Assembly (NCBI GenBank): GCA_051155755.1
Contig: DAXETY010000086.1
Coordinates: 1-16,406, forward strand
Reading direction: 5' to 3'
DNA from: DAXETY01 sp051155755
GTDB taxonomy: Bacteria; Desulfobacterota; Desulfobacteria; Desulfobacterales; SG8-13
Length of the DNA stretch: 16,406 nucleotides
Shown: in pieces, positions 7,925 through 15,046 of the stretch
Layout: each line of letters begins with the position of its first letter
How positions within the stretch are numbered: position 1 is the first letter of the stretch
Position numbers and translations under genes: made by a program
Notes under the pieces: model-generated
Databases searched by the model: none
The model's input: only the letters and a program-made list of their open reading frames with translations
Told to the model about the DNA's origin: nothing

Positions 7925-8916
7925 TAGTCGGTCCAATCCCCAAACAGCACCGGGCAGCGGGCCATGTGGCTTTCGCCGTAGTCACACATATCCGGGTATT
8001 CCCGCCGGCAGCGTTCGACGGCGTGGGGGCAGCGGGGGTGGAACGGGCAGCCGTCGGGCTTGTGGGCCGGATTCGGTACGCTGCCGGGGATGCTGTACAG
8101 GCGCCGGCCGCGTTTGCCGCGGGTGGGCAGGGAAGCCAGCAGACCCTGGGTGTAGGGATGTTGGGCGTTGCGGAAAATATGGCCCGTGTTGCCCTGCTCG
8201 GCGATCACGCCGGCATACATGACGTACACCCGGTCGGCGACGTTGGCCACCACGCCGAGGTCGTGGGTGATGTAGAGCACCGACATGCGGTGCTTGTGCT
8301 GCAGGCGTCGAAACAGCTTTAGAATCTGGGCCTGAACGGTGACGTCCAGGGCGGTGGTGGGTTCGTCGGCGATCACCAGTTCGGGTTCGCAGGCCAGCGC
8401 CATGGCGATCATCACCCGTTGCCGCTGGCCGCCGCTGAGCTGGTGCGGATAGGAGTCCAGGCGCTTTTCGGGTTCGGCGATGCCCACGTCTTCCAGCAAT
8501 GCCAGGCAGCGGTCGCGCAGTTCCCGGTCGCCGACGTCCCGGTGAATCCGAATGGCTTCACCGACCTGGTCGCCGACTTTGAAGACCGGGTTCAGGGAAG
8601 TGAGCGGTTCCTGAAAGACCATGGAAATCCGGTTGCCGCGGATTTTCTGCAGGGCCGCTTCGTTCATGCCCAGAAGGTCGAGGTCGGAGAATCGAATCGT
8701 TCCGGCGACGATTTCCCCCGGCGGTATCGGCACCAGGCCCAGGATGCTCAACGCCGTTACGGTCTTGCCGCACCCGGATTCACCCACCAGACAGACGGTT
8801 TCTTCGGGTTGGATGTCGAAGCTGACGCCGTCCACCGCCCGGGATCGCCCGCCGTCGGCCATGCGGAAGTGGACCTTGAGATTGTCGACCGACAGGAGTG
8901 ATTCGCTTGTATTCAT
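7924..8916 (-). CDS. oppD: Oligopeptide/dipeptide ABC transporter ATP-binding protein (OppD/DppD type)
   Basis: 330 residues from the ATG at 8916. Walker A is at 45-52 (GESGCGKT), the Q-loop is FQEPLTSLNP, signature LSGGQRQ at 160-166, Walker B LVIADEP from 180 and the switch histidine H218. The C-terminal oligo_HPY region (HPYTQGLLASLP) is followed by cysteines C290, C296, C303, C311 and C321. It is the partner ATPase of OppF. The frame is open further upstream to 9033, but that extension translates a dispersed CCCCCTTT..AAAGGGGG repeat (giving the tell-tale PPLKKGDLGG), while residue 1 chosen here is followed at once by SLLSVDNLKVHF, the usual family start. The ribosome site is weak. A 534-bp repeat-rich gap separates it from oppC, and inverted repeat copies lie on both sides. 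Confidence 0.94.
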   Translation of the reverse strand: MNTSESLLSVDNLKVHFRMADGGRSRAVDGVSFDIQPEETVCLVGESGCGKTVTALSILGLVPIPPGEIVAGTIRFSDLDLLGMNEAALQKIRGNRISMVFQEPLTSLNPVFKVGDQVGEAIRIHRDVGDRELRDRCLALLEDVGIAEPEKRLDSYPHQLSGGQRQRVMIAMALACEPELVIADEPTTALDVTVQAQILKLFRRLQHKHRMSVLYITHDLGVVANVADRVYVMYAGVIAEQGNTGHIFRNAQHPYTQGLLASLPTRGKRGRRLYSIPGSVPNPAHKPDGCPFHPRCPHAVERCRREYPDMCDYGESHMARCPVLFGDWTD

Positions 8917-8971
8917 CTTGGTATGTTTGGTTTCGCTAAGATTGCAGGAGGAATTTGCAACCTGTTGAAAT

Positions 8972-9001
8972 CCCCCTAAATCCCCCTTTTTCAAAGGGGG
9001 A
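8972..9001. repeat. CCCCCTAAATCCCCCTTT..AAAGGGGG dispersed repeat
   Basis: A CCCCCT direct doublet is followed by a 9-bp perfect stem (8981-8989 with 8993-9001) closed by a 3-base loop. This element is widely dispersed in bacterial genomes and is often mistranslated as PPLKKGDLGG, as happens here in the upstream extension of oppD. It has no T-run after the stem on either strand, so it is not a standard terminator. Confidence 0.8.
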
Positions 9002-9063
9002 CTTAAAGGATTGCTGCAGTCATGAAATTCCAAAATTTATTAAAATTTGTCATTTCCGCGAAG

Positions 9064-9299
9064 GCAGAAACCGGCCGGCGCGGTGGCCGGCCCTACGGAA
9101 ACCTGTGTGCCTGCAAATGGTTTCGTAGGGCAGGGCACTGTACCTGCCCTTGGTGTCTCCTTCCCGCGAATGCAGAAACCGGCCGGCACGGTGGCCGGCC
9201 CTACGAAAACCTGTGTGCCTGCAAATTGATTCGTAGGGCGGGGCATTGTACCCGCCCCTTGCCGAGGAAAAGCCCAAACCGGCCGGCGCGGTGGCCGAA
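9064..9299 (+). repeat. Array of 2.5 copies of a ~90-bp compound palindromic repeat
   Basis: Copy A (9064-9150) and copy B (9172-9260) share AAACCGGCCGG(C)(A/G)CGGTGGCC, then GGCCCTACG, an identical CCTGTGTGCCTGCAAAT spacer, TTCGTAGGGC and a (G)GGCA(C/T)TGTACC(T/C)GCCC end. A third, partial copy starts at 9276 and stops after GTGGCC. The AAACC starts lie at 9068, 9176 and 9276, so spacing is 108 and 100 bp. Within a unit, CCCTACGAA and TTCGTAGGG are inverted, so each unit can fold into linked hairpins. The copy at 7731-7797 is the same element in inverse orientation on the other side of oppD. Confidence 0.85.
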
Positions 9300-9331
9300 C
9301 TTTCTACGGACTCTGAGCACCGCGTAGTCAA

Positions 9332-9373
9332 TCAACGGACCACAATCAACGGACCACAGACAACGGACCACGG
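9332..9373. repeat. 14-bp tandem repeat, three copies
   Basis: Three head-to-tail units of about 14 bp: TCAACGGACCACAA, TCAACGGACCACAG and ACAACGGACCACGG, followed by a decayed ACAAACTG. It is non-coding and adjoins the compound repeat array. Copy number in such short tandem repeats may vary between strains. Confidence 0.8.
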
Positions 9374-9450
9374 ACAAACTGTCTGCGGTTCCATAAAGCG
9401 AATTGCGAAGAAACACTTTCAATTTATCGGGAGGTACCAAAGTCAAGCAA

Positions 9451-10590
9451 TCACCGCTCCCGCAATTTCGGGTTCATGACATCCCGCAGGCCTTCGCCGA
9501 AGAGGTTGAAGGCCAGGACCACCACCAGGATGGCAAATCCCGGGATGAAGGTCAGCCAGGGGGCGTCGAAAATGAAGTTTTTGCCGTCGGACAGGATGTT
9601 GCCCCAGGTGGCGTGGGGCGGCGGCACGCCGAAGCCCAGGAAGCTCAGCCCGGCTTCGGTCAGAATCGCCGTGGCGATGCCGATGGTTGCCGATACCAGC
9701 ACGGGGGCCACCGCATTGGGCATCATGTGGCGGAAGATGATCCGCAGATCCCCGACGCCCAGGGCCTGCACGGCCGCAACAAAATCCTGTTCCCGCAGGG
9801 AAAGAAATTCGGCCCGGACAAAGCGTGTCACCCCCATCCAACTGGTCAGTCCGATGACGATCATGATGTTGTAGATACTGGCCGGCAGCAGAGCCACCAC
9901 CGTCAGGATCAGAAAAAAGCTGGGAAAGCAGAGCATGATGTCCACCAGCCGCATGATCAGGGTGTCCACCGAGATGGTTTCGAACTGCAGCCAGCGCGCC
10001 GCACTGCGTTCCGGCTTGGCCAGCAGCCAGCCGGCCAGACCGGCGACAAGCAACACCGTTGCCCAGCCGGGGGTGCCCAGCAGCAGGAGCAGGGCACCGG
10101 CGCCGAGCAGCCCCCAGGCCAGGACGGAGACGGCCCGGATGGGGTTCTGGCCGTAATAACCGGCAATGCCGCCCAAAAAGATACCGATGAACACCGAGAT
10201 GCCCACAGCCACGAATCCCACCGTCAACGATACCCAGGCGCCCTGGAGCATCCGGGCGAACACGTCCCGGCCCAGGTCGTCGGTGCCGAACAGAAAAATG
10301 CCCAGGGCCGGTGCGCCGCGGCTTGCGATGGTTGCAGGAATCGGCCGGGCCAGGGGCGGGCGCAGTTTTTCCTGCAGCCGCACGGTGGCCGGGTCGAGAA
10401 CCGGGTCGGTACCGGAGGTCAGCACCAGGCCGGCCAGGGCCACGACGAAGAACAGCACGAAAATCACCAGCCCGGATACGGCCAGGCGGTTTTTGCGAAA
10501 CAGCTGCCAGAACTCCTGCCAGGGACCCTTGCGGGGGGCCTCGGGGGAAAACAGCTCGGTTTTCGCCCGTTTCTGGTCGATTCTCACCAT
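9451..10590 (-). CDS. oppC: Oligopeptide/dipeptide ABC transporter permease (OppC/DppC type) with an inserted hydrophobic hairpin
   Basis: 379 residues, about 70-80 longer than typical OppC. The N-terminus has a membrane helix (about 36-57). GTDDLGRDVFAR at 102-113 is the standard lead-in to the permease core. The EAA loop that contacts the ATPase lies at about 267-292 (EQDFVAAVQALGVGD), followed by TEAGLSFLGFGVPPP and a closing NLFGEGLRDVMNP. Between GGIAGYYG (140-147) and the VDTLIMRLVDIML helix (from 208), normally almost adjacent, there are about 60 extra residues with two hydrophobic segments (about 153-171 and 177-190). The ATG at 10590 shares one base with the oppB stop (TGATG), so translation is probably coupled; the open frame upstream of it is the oppB gene in another frame. 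Confidence 0.93.
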   Translation of the reverse strand: MVRIDQKRAKTELFSPEAPRKGPWQEFWQLFRKNRLAVSGLVIFVLFFVVALAGLVLTSGTDPVLDPATVRLQEKLRPPLARPIPATIASRGAPALGIFLFGTDDLGRDVFARMLQGAWVSLTVGFVAVGISVFIGIFLGGIAGYYGQNPIRAVSVLAWGLLGAGALLLLLGTPGWATVLLVAGLAGWLLAKPERSAARWLQFETISVDTLIMRLVDIMLCFPSFFLILTVVALLPASIYNIMIVIGLTSWMGVTRFVRAEFLSLREQDFVAAVQALGVGDLRIIFRHMMPNAVAPVLVSATIGIATAILTEAGLSFLGFGVPPPHATWGNILSDGKNFIFDAPWLTFIPGFAILVVVLAFNLFGEGLRDVMNPKLRER

Positions 10591-11549
10591 CAGAGCCGAA
10601 TCCTCGGATCGACAACCATGTAGAGCACATCGGAGACGAAGGTGCCGAAAAGCACCAGCACCGCCGACAGGAAGTTTACAGTCAAAATGACCGGGTAATC
10701 GCGGGCCAGGATGGCCTCGTAGGCCATCCGGCCCATGCCGGGCCACGAAAAAATCGATTCGATGATCACCGAGCCGCCGATCAGGCCCGGGATGATCAGG
10801 CCGAACATGGTCACAAAAGGCAGCAGGGCGTTGCGCAGGGCGTGACGGTAGTGGACGTCGTCGGCCGGAAGGCCTTTGGCCCGGGCCGTGCGCACGTAGT
10901 CCTGCCCCTCGACTTCCAGCATCTGGCTGCGGACGTAGCGCGACAGCACGGCGATGCCGCCGGTGGCACCCAGGATCGAGGGCAGCAGCAAGTGCCAGAT
11001 GCGATCCATAAACACGTGCAGGGCACTGTCCTGGGCCAGTCCGAAGGTTTCCATGCCGATGACCGGAACCTGAAATTGGGTCACCACGAAGATGATCAGC
11101 ATGTAGGCGAAAAAGAACCCGGGAATGGAAATCAGCAGGTAGGAGAGAAAGGTCGCGCTGCGGTCGAACATTCGGCCGCGCTGCAGCGCCGATCGGATGC
11201 CCACCGGAAAGGCCATGGTCCAGGTCAGGATGGTGCCCACGATAAACAGCGGCAGGCTGTTTAAAAATCGCTCCCAGATTTTGGCCAGCACCGGCTGGTT
11301 GTCTTTCCAGGAGACGGTTTTGCCGGTGAACAGGTCGCGATAAAACAAAGCGTACTGCACCCAGTACGGTTCGTCGAGGTGAAACTGGTCGCGAAACCGT
11401 TCCACCATTTCAGGGGTGAACTTGGGATTGAGGGGATCGACCTGGCTGGGCTCTCCCGGTGCCAGGTGGATGATCAGAAAGGAGACCACCGACACGAAAA
11501 ACAGCGTAATGATTTTCTGAACGATGCTGCGGCCGATGAATGCCACCAT
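10590..11549 (-). CDS. oppB: Oligopeptide/dipeptide ABC transporter permease (OppB/DppB type)
   Basis: 319 residues, normal for the family. The start IVQKIITLFFVSVVSFLIIHLAPGEP is shared by most OppB/DppB proteins, followed by about five more hydrophobic segments. The EAA loop is at about 214-240 (EGQDYVRTARAKGLPADDV, then ALRNALLP). The family ending IIESIFSWPGMGRM and VSDVLYMVVDPRIRL is intact. It forms the inner-membrane channel with OppC. The start is 9 bp after the oppA stop, with an AGGAAGGA ribosome site (11562-11569) inside the end of oppA. Its TGA overlaps the oppC ATG by one base. No anomaly seen in this subunit. Confidence 0.95.
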   Translation of the reverse strand: MVAFIGRSIVQKIITLFFVSVVSFLIIHLAPGEPSQVDPLNPKFTPEMVERFRDQFHLDEPYWVQYALFYRDLFTGKTVSWKDNQPVLAKIWERFLNSLPLFIVGTILTWTMAFPVGIRSALQRGRMFDRSATFLSYLLISIPGFFFAYMLIIFVVTQFQVPVIGMETFGLAQDSALHVFMDRIWHLLLPSILGATGGIAVLSRYVRSQMLEVEGQDYVRTARAKGLPADDVHYRHALRNALLPFVTMFGLIIPGLIGGSVIIESIFSWPGMGRMAYEAILARDYPVILTVNFLSAVLVLFGTFVSDVLYMVVDPRIRL

Positions 11550-11558
11550 GGGCGCTGT

Positions 11559-13694
11559 CTATCCTTCCTGGGAAAAATCGGGCTGCTCGGGCAGCTTGAT
11601 CCACTTGTTGAAGTGAAACATGTAGTTGCCGGTCGGTGTCGGCTTGATCTTTTCATAGACCGGCACCCCGGCTTCATCCACGGTTCGGATGACGATCCGC
11701 CGATCGAGCACCGCCGTCCACTTGGGCACGTATAAAAAGGTATAAGGCTGCTCGGCGGCGATGATGCGATGCAGGCGGTGGCTGTATTCCACCTGCCGCT
11801 GGTGGTCGTAGACTTCACGAATGCGGATGATCAGCTCGTCGGCTTCGGGGTTGGCGAATCCGACAAAATTGAGCTGGTTGGGACGGGTCTGGCTGGAGTG
11901 CCAGATCTGGTAGAGGTCCGGCTCGATTCCCATGGACCAGCCCAGCACCAGGGCGTCGAAATCCAGCTTGTTGACGCGCTCCTGTAAAAAGACCGACCAC
12001 TCCAGCAGGTCGGTGTGCACATTGATGCCCAGTTGCTTCCAGGCGTCCTGGGCAATGGCCAGGATGGCCTTGCGCTGGGGGTTGCCGTTGTTGGTGATCA
12101 GGGTGAATTCCATCCGGCGGCCGTCTTTTTCCAGCCAGCCTTGGGGCGAACGGGCCCAGCCGGCCTCGGCCAGCAGTTCCAGGGCGGCCTGGGGGTCGTA
12201 GGGCAGTGGTTCGATGGCGTGATTATAGAAATCGGTTTGTTTGACAAACGGGCCGGTGATCCGTTCGCCCTGACCGTGGAGCACGAAATCGATGATTTTT
12301 TGTACATCGATGGCCATGCCCAGCGCCTGGCGCACGCGGACGTCGTCAAAGGGCTCCCGCCGCAGATTATAGCCGATGTAGGAATATCCGAAGGATGTGC
12401 CCGAAAAGCTCTGAAAGCGGGGGTCCTTTTTCAGCCGCTGCACCTGGTGGGGCTGCACCGAATAGGTGTCGATGGTGCCGGCATAGAACTCCATTTCCTG
12501 GGTCAGCAGGTCCGGTATGACGCGGTAGACGTAATCCTGGTAGTTGGCAGGCCCTTCCCAGTAGCCCTCGAAGCGATCCAGGGCGATGTACTGGTCCGAC
12601 TTCCAGCGCTGGAAGCGAAAGGGGCCGCAGCCGACGGGGTTGCGATTGAAGCGGCTGTCCCGCATGGAGAACTGCTCCGGATCCCGTCCCCGGGACACCG
12701 CCTCGCTTCGCAGGGCCTCGTCGTTGAGCAGGTGCTCGGGCAGAATGCCCATGGCCCAGGTGCCGATGGCCGGTGAATACAGGCGCTTGTAAACGATGCG
12801 CACCGTCAGCGGATCGAGGACGTCCACCTGTTTTACGGGCTCGTAATCGGACACCCGCGGTGACAGGTTGCGGGGATTTACGATGGCGCGGTAGGTGAAC
12901 CGCACGTCTTCGGCGTCCAGGACATGGCCGTCGTGGAAGCGCACGCCCGGCCGCAGGTGAAACAAAATGATCGGGTTGTGTTCGACGGCCGGCAGCAGCC
13001 GGCGGGCCTGTTGCCGGAGAAACGCCTGCGGCAGGTCCGCTTCGGCCGAAACATGCCGGGTGGCATCGAAGCTGGAAAAATAGCGCGGGCCCAGCAGGCG
13101 GCCCAGGTTTTCGAACAGGTCCGGGTCCACCGCAGTGAGGGTCAGCTTGATTCGCTCGGGCGTCCGCACTTGCAGCCGGACTTCTTCTGCAGTGGTTTGC
13201 ACGGAATCTTTGGGCCCGGGCACGGTGGTCGTAAAGTTCCGGGCCGGCAGCACTTCGACGGCCGCAATGCGCTCCAGGGTGTCGCGCAGGTCGGGTTCGG
13301 CCAGATTTTTTTCGGCGATCGCGCTGCGGATCACCGCGGCGACGGCATTGGCATCGGTGCCTTCAGCCGCCGCCGGAGCCGCCTGGCTGTGGACGTAGAA
13401 ATAAGCCTCCTCGGAAATTTCCCAGTCGGAGGCCACCCGGCCGCGAAAGCGCAATTCCTCGTCCCGGTCGATGAGCCCTTCATAGACCAGCGACTCGATG
13501 GTGCTGCTGGCCGTATCGGCCGAAAGGATCGGGTTGAGCAGGCTGGCATCGCCGATGGAGGCGGTGATGAAGGTGGTTAGGCGCCGGGGGTTGCCGCGGG
13601 TCTGTTCTTCAAAGGACGGCACCCAGAAATACGATTGCAGCAGAAATGCAAGCAGTACGATGGGAGCAAATATCAGCAGACGTCGTACATTCAT
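11559..13694 (-). CDS. oppA: Extracytoplasmic solute-binding protein, family 5 (OppA/DppA type), enlarged
   Basis: 711 residues against about 530-600 for most relatives. It binds the substrate and hands it to OppBC. A hydrophobic stretch at about 6-24 follows NVRR, but there is no lipobox cysteine and no good signal-peptidase site, so it may stay anchored by an uncleaved N-terminal helix. Family 5 landmarks are ESLVYEGLIDRD (67-78), ASDWEISEE (88-96), FHLRPGVRFHDG (245-256), NPVGCGPFRFQRW, DDVRVRQALGMAIDV and a late LVLGWSMGIEPD. The strand pair that normally links DWEISEE directly to FHLRPGV is split by about 140 residues (about 102-242) rich in Ala and charged residues, with internal repeat-like strands (EVLPARNF, LTLTAVDPDLF). 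It lies 66 bp downstream of the 362-aa membrane protein gene and 9 bp before oppB. The substrate is not predictable from sequence alone. Confidence 0.92.
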   Translation of the reverse strand: MNVRRLLIFAPIVLLAFLLQSYFWVPSFEEQTRGNPRRLTTFITASIGDASLLNPILSADTASSTIESLVYEGLIDRDEELRFRGRVASDWEISEEAYFYVHSQAAPAAAEGTDANAVAAVIRSAIAEKNLAEPDLRDTLERIAAVEVLPARNFTTTVPGPKDSVQTTAEEVRLQVRTPERIKLTLTAVDPDLFENLGRLLGPRYFSSFDATRHVSAEADLPQAFLRQQARRLLPAVEHNPIILFHLRPGVRFHDGHVLDAEDVRFTYRAIVNPRNLSPRVSDYEPVKQVDVLDPLTVRIVYKRLYSPAIGTWAMGILPEHLLNDEALRSEAVSRGRDPEQFSMRDSRFNRNPVGCGPFRFQRWKSDQYIALDRFEGYWEGPANYQDYVYRVIPDLLTQEMEFYAGTIDTYSVQPHQVQRLKKDPRFQSFSGTSFGYSYIGYNLRREPFDDVRVRQALGMAIDVQKIIDFVLHGQGERITGPFVKQTDFYNHAIEPLPYDPQAALELLAEAGWARSPQGWLEKDGRRMEFTLITNNGNPQRKAILAIAQDAWKQLGINVHTDLLEWSVFLQERVNKLDFDALVLGWSMGIEPDLYQIWHSSQTRPNQLNFVGFANPEADELIIRIREVYDHQRQVEYSHRLHRIIAAEQPYTFLYVPKWTAVLDRRIVIRTVDEAGVPVYEKIKPTPTGNYMFHFNKWIKLPEQPDFSQEG

Positions 13695-13709
13695 CGGCAG
13701 ATTCGAATA

Positions 13710-13752
13710 TTTTTGCCGGGTATCGGATGAAACTGGCGATACCCGGCAAAAA
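13710..13752. promoter_or_regulatory. 16-bp perfect inverted repeat between the 362-aa gene and oppA
   Basis: TTTTTGCCGGGTATCG (13710-13725) and its exact complement (13737-13752) enclose an 11-base loop. It sits just after the stop of the 362-aa gene and just before the oppA start. The T-run is at the outer 5' end of the stem and the matching A-run at its 3' end on both strands, so neither strand shows the T-tail of a standard intrinsic terminator. It could be an mRNA-stabilising or processing hairpin, a partial terminator that sets the oppA to upstream-gene ratio, or a protein-binding palindrome. Confidence 0.7.
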
Positions 13753-13760
13753 TGACCCGG

Positions 13761-14849
13761 CTAGAAGTCCACCGGTTTTTTGGTCGAACCGGTTTTTTCG
13801 GGTGAGGCGTTGCCGGTTTCCGGGGATTGAGGAGCGGCGGATTCTTTCCCGGCTTCTTCCCCGCCGGCAGCAGAGGGCGTTTCGGCTTCGGGGCTTGCCG
13901 GTGCGGCCTTGGCGGCGGCATTGCTTTGCTCCAGGGCCGCCATTTGCTTTTCAATCGATTGGATTTTTTCCTGGATCAGGTTGGCTTCGATTTCATCCGG
14001 ATTCAAGGTCTCGGCTTTCTGGAGAAAGGCCAGGGCGGCGCGATAGCCTTCCATGGTCCCTCTGCCGGCGGCCACATCGGATTTGTACAGCAGGGTCAAC
14101 CGATCGATGGTCTGAATCCGGGTGCGCGCGCGGCTGCGCATCTCAGAGGTGGTGGCGTACTGCAGGGACCGGTTGAGATACGTTTTGACGTCTTCGAAAT
14201 TCGGTGCCCCCGATGCGTCCATCAAAGCGTCGGCCTTGGCCAGGAAGAATTCGAAAATCAGAGGATATACTTCCTGTTTCGAGTATACTTCTTTGGTGCC
14301 GTCCAGGGGCTGGGTGCCGGGCATAACCAGCAATCGTTCCTTTCCCATGGGCGAGAATTGGCCCCGCCAGATTTCCACAGCGCCGTCCCGGGAAATGACA
14401 TAGTATTTGCGCATGTTCTGCATGCTGGCACCGACGATCAGAACGATCAGAATTAATAACGCCACGCCGGCGTATAACCCGAAGGTCTTGAGCGGATCGG
14501 ATTCCGGTTCCGGCGGCGGGGGTGGGGCGGCTTGGGCACTTCCGGCCGCCGGTGCGGATGGCTCGGCCGAAGGCACTGCAGGAATCGGTTCTTCATCGGC
14601 GGCCGCTTTGGGTTCGGCGGGTTGCGGCGCCTCAGAGGGCGGCTCACTTGCCTGCGACTGGATTTCTTCGGAACCGGCCGTTTCCGGAACCGGCTCAGTT
14701 TTTTTAGGTTTGGTCGATTTCTTTTTTTCGGAGGTTTTCGGCGTTTCGACGGCAGCTTCTTTTTTGGCTGCAGACTTCTTTTCTTTCGGCTCCGCATCCG
14801 GTTGGCCGGCTTCTTCCTTCGGACCAGGTGTCTCCTTCTCGTTCGCCAT
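13761..14849 (-). CDS. Unknown single-pass membrane protein with low-complexity tails, first gene of the transporter operon
   Basis: 362 residues, not recognised. Residues 1-118 are low complexity, rich in Lys, Glu, Pro and Ala, including a KKSTKPKK patch, ending in a run of prolines. One membrane helix lies at about 123-142 (LYAGVALLILIVLIVGA). Residues about 148-310 look folded: a short beta region (YYVISRDGAVEIWRGQFSP) and then helices resembling TPR or helical hairpins (VYPLIFEFFLAKADALM, FEDVKTYLNRSLQYA, GYRAALAFLQKAETLNPDE). The last ~50 residues are again Ala/Pro/Glu/Ser rich. By charge the N-terminus should be cytoplasmic and the helical part outside. The ATG has a GAAGGGT site a few bases upstream. 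Being the first gene ahead of oppABC, it may assist the transporter; that is inference only. Nothing here proves a shared transcript. Confidence 0.8.
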   Translation of the reverse strand: MANEKETPGPKEEAGQPDAEPKEKKSAAKKEAAVETPKTSEKKKSTKPKKTEPVPETAGSEEIQSQASEPPSEAPQPAEPKAAADEEPIPAVPSAEPSAPAAGSAQAAPPPPPEPESDPLKTFGLYAGVALLILIVLIVGASMQNMRKYYVISRDGAVEIWRGQFSPMGKERLLVMPGTQPLDGTKEVYSKQEVYPLIFEFFLAKADALMDASGAPNFEDVKTYLNRSLQYATTSEMRSRARTRIQTIDRLTLLYKSDVAAGRGTMEGYRAALAFLQKAETLNPDEIEANLIQEKIQSIEKQMAALEQSNAAAKAAPASPEAETPSAAGGEEAGKESAAPQSPETGNASPEKTGSTKKPVDF

Positions 14850-15014
14850 GGCATTACCCTTCGTTGCGTTAACACCGATATTTCAACACCGGACACAATT
14901 ACCATGGACTTCCGGAATTTGTAAACAATATTTTGCCCGGGTCGCGCTCGTTGACCGAACGGATCTTCTGTGATCTAAATTCCACCTAAATGAGCGTTTC
15001 AAATTTTTCGAAAA

Positions 15015-15020
15015 TATAAT
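15015..15020 (+). promoter_or_regulatory. Candidate -10 element for larE
   Basis: A perfect TATAAT lies 26 bp before the larE ATG, in an AT-rich stretch with a run of nine Ts. It would give a short leader of about 20 bases that still contains the AAAGGA ribosome site (15035-15040). The position expected for a -35 (around GAGCGT) is poor. An alternative is TTGACC at 14951-14956 with a weak TCTAAA 17 bp later. Confidence 0.3.
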
Positions 15021-15046
15021 CTTTTTTTTTATTCAAAGGACCGATC

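Larger units (their letters stand above)
8917..9450. other. 534-bp non-coding, repeat-filled gap between oppC and oppD
   Basis: No real gene is supported. The short open frames here translate repeats (RRAGHRAGRF and VGPATVPAGF peptides). From left to right it holds a CCCCCT-type repeat (8972-9001), a 62-bp AT-rich stretch, two and a half copies of a compound palindromic repeat (9064-9299) and a 14-bp tandem repeat (9332-9373). The last ~77 bp before the oppC stop show nothing recognisable. Confidence 0.75.

Noticed and set aside
8917..9033. N-terminal extension of OppD
   Set aside because: It encodes PPLKKGDLGG, the known mistranslation of a dispersed CCCCCTTT-type repeat.
9064..9299. CRISPR array
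   Set aside because: Only two and a half copies at uneven 108/100-bp spacing, the intervening sequence is itself conserved, the units are compound palindromes, and there are no cas genes.
7103..9299. Classical transposon or insertion sequence carrying the Fn3/dockerin-like gene and oppD
   Set aside because: No transposase or integrase, no clear target-site duplication, and the repeats are of the dispersed palindromic kind rather than IS ends.
9022..9446. Several short open frames on both strands in the oppC-oppD gap
   Set aside because: They translate the palindromic repeat (RRAGHRAGRF, VGPATVPAGF) and have no domain or ribosome site.
9403..11264. Long plus-strand open frames opposite oppC and oppB
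   Set aside because: GC-rich antisense shadows with His/Gln/Gly/Arg-rich composition; the minus-strand permeases are clear.
13710..13752. Intrinsic terminator between the 362-aa gene and oppA
   Set aside because: The stem is perfect but no T-run follows it on either strand, so it is reported only as a hairpin of unknown role.
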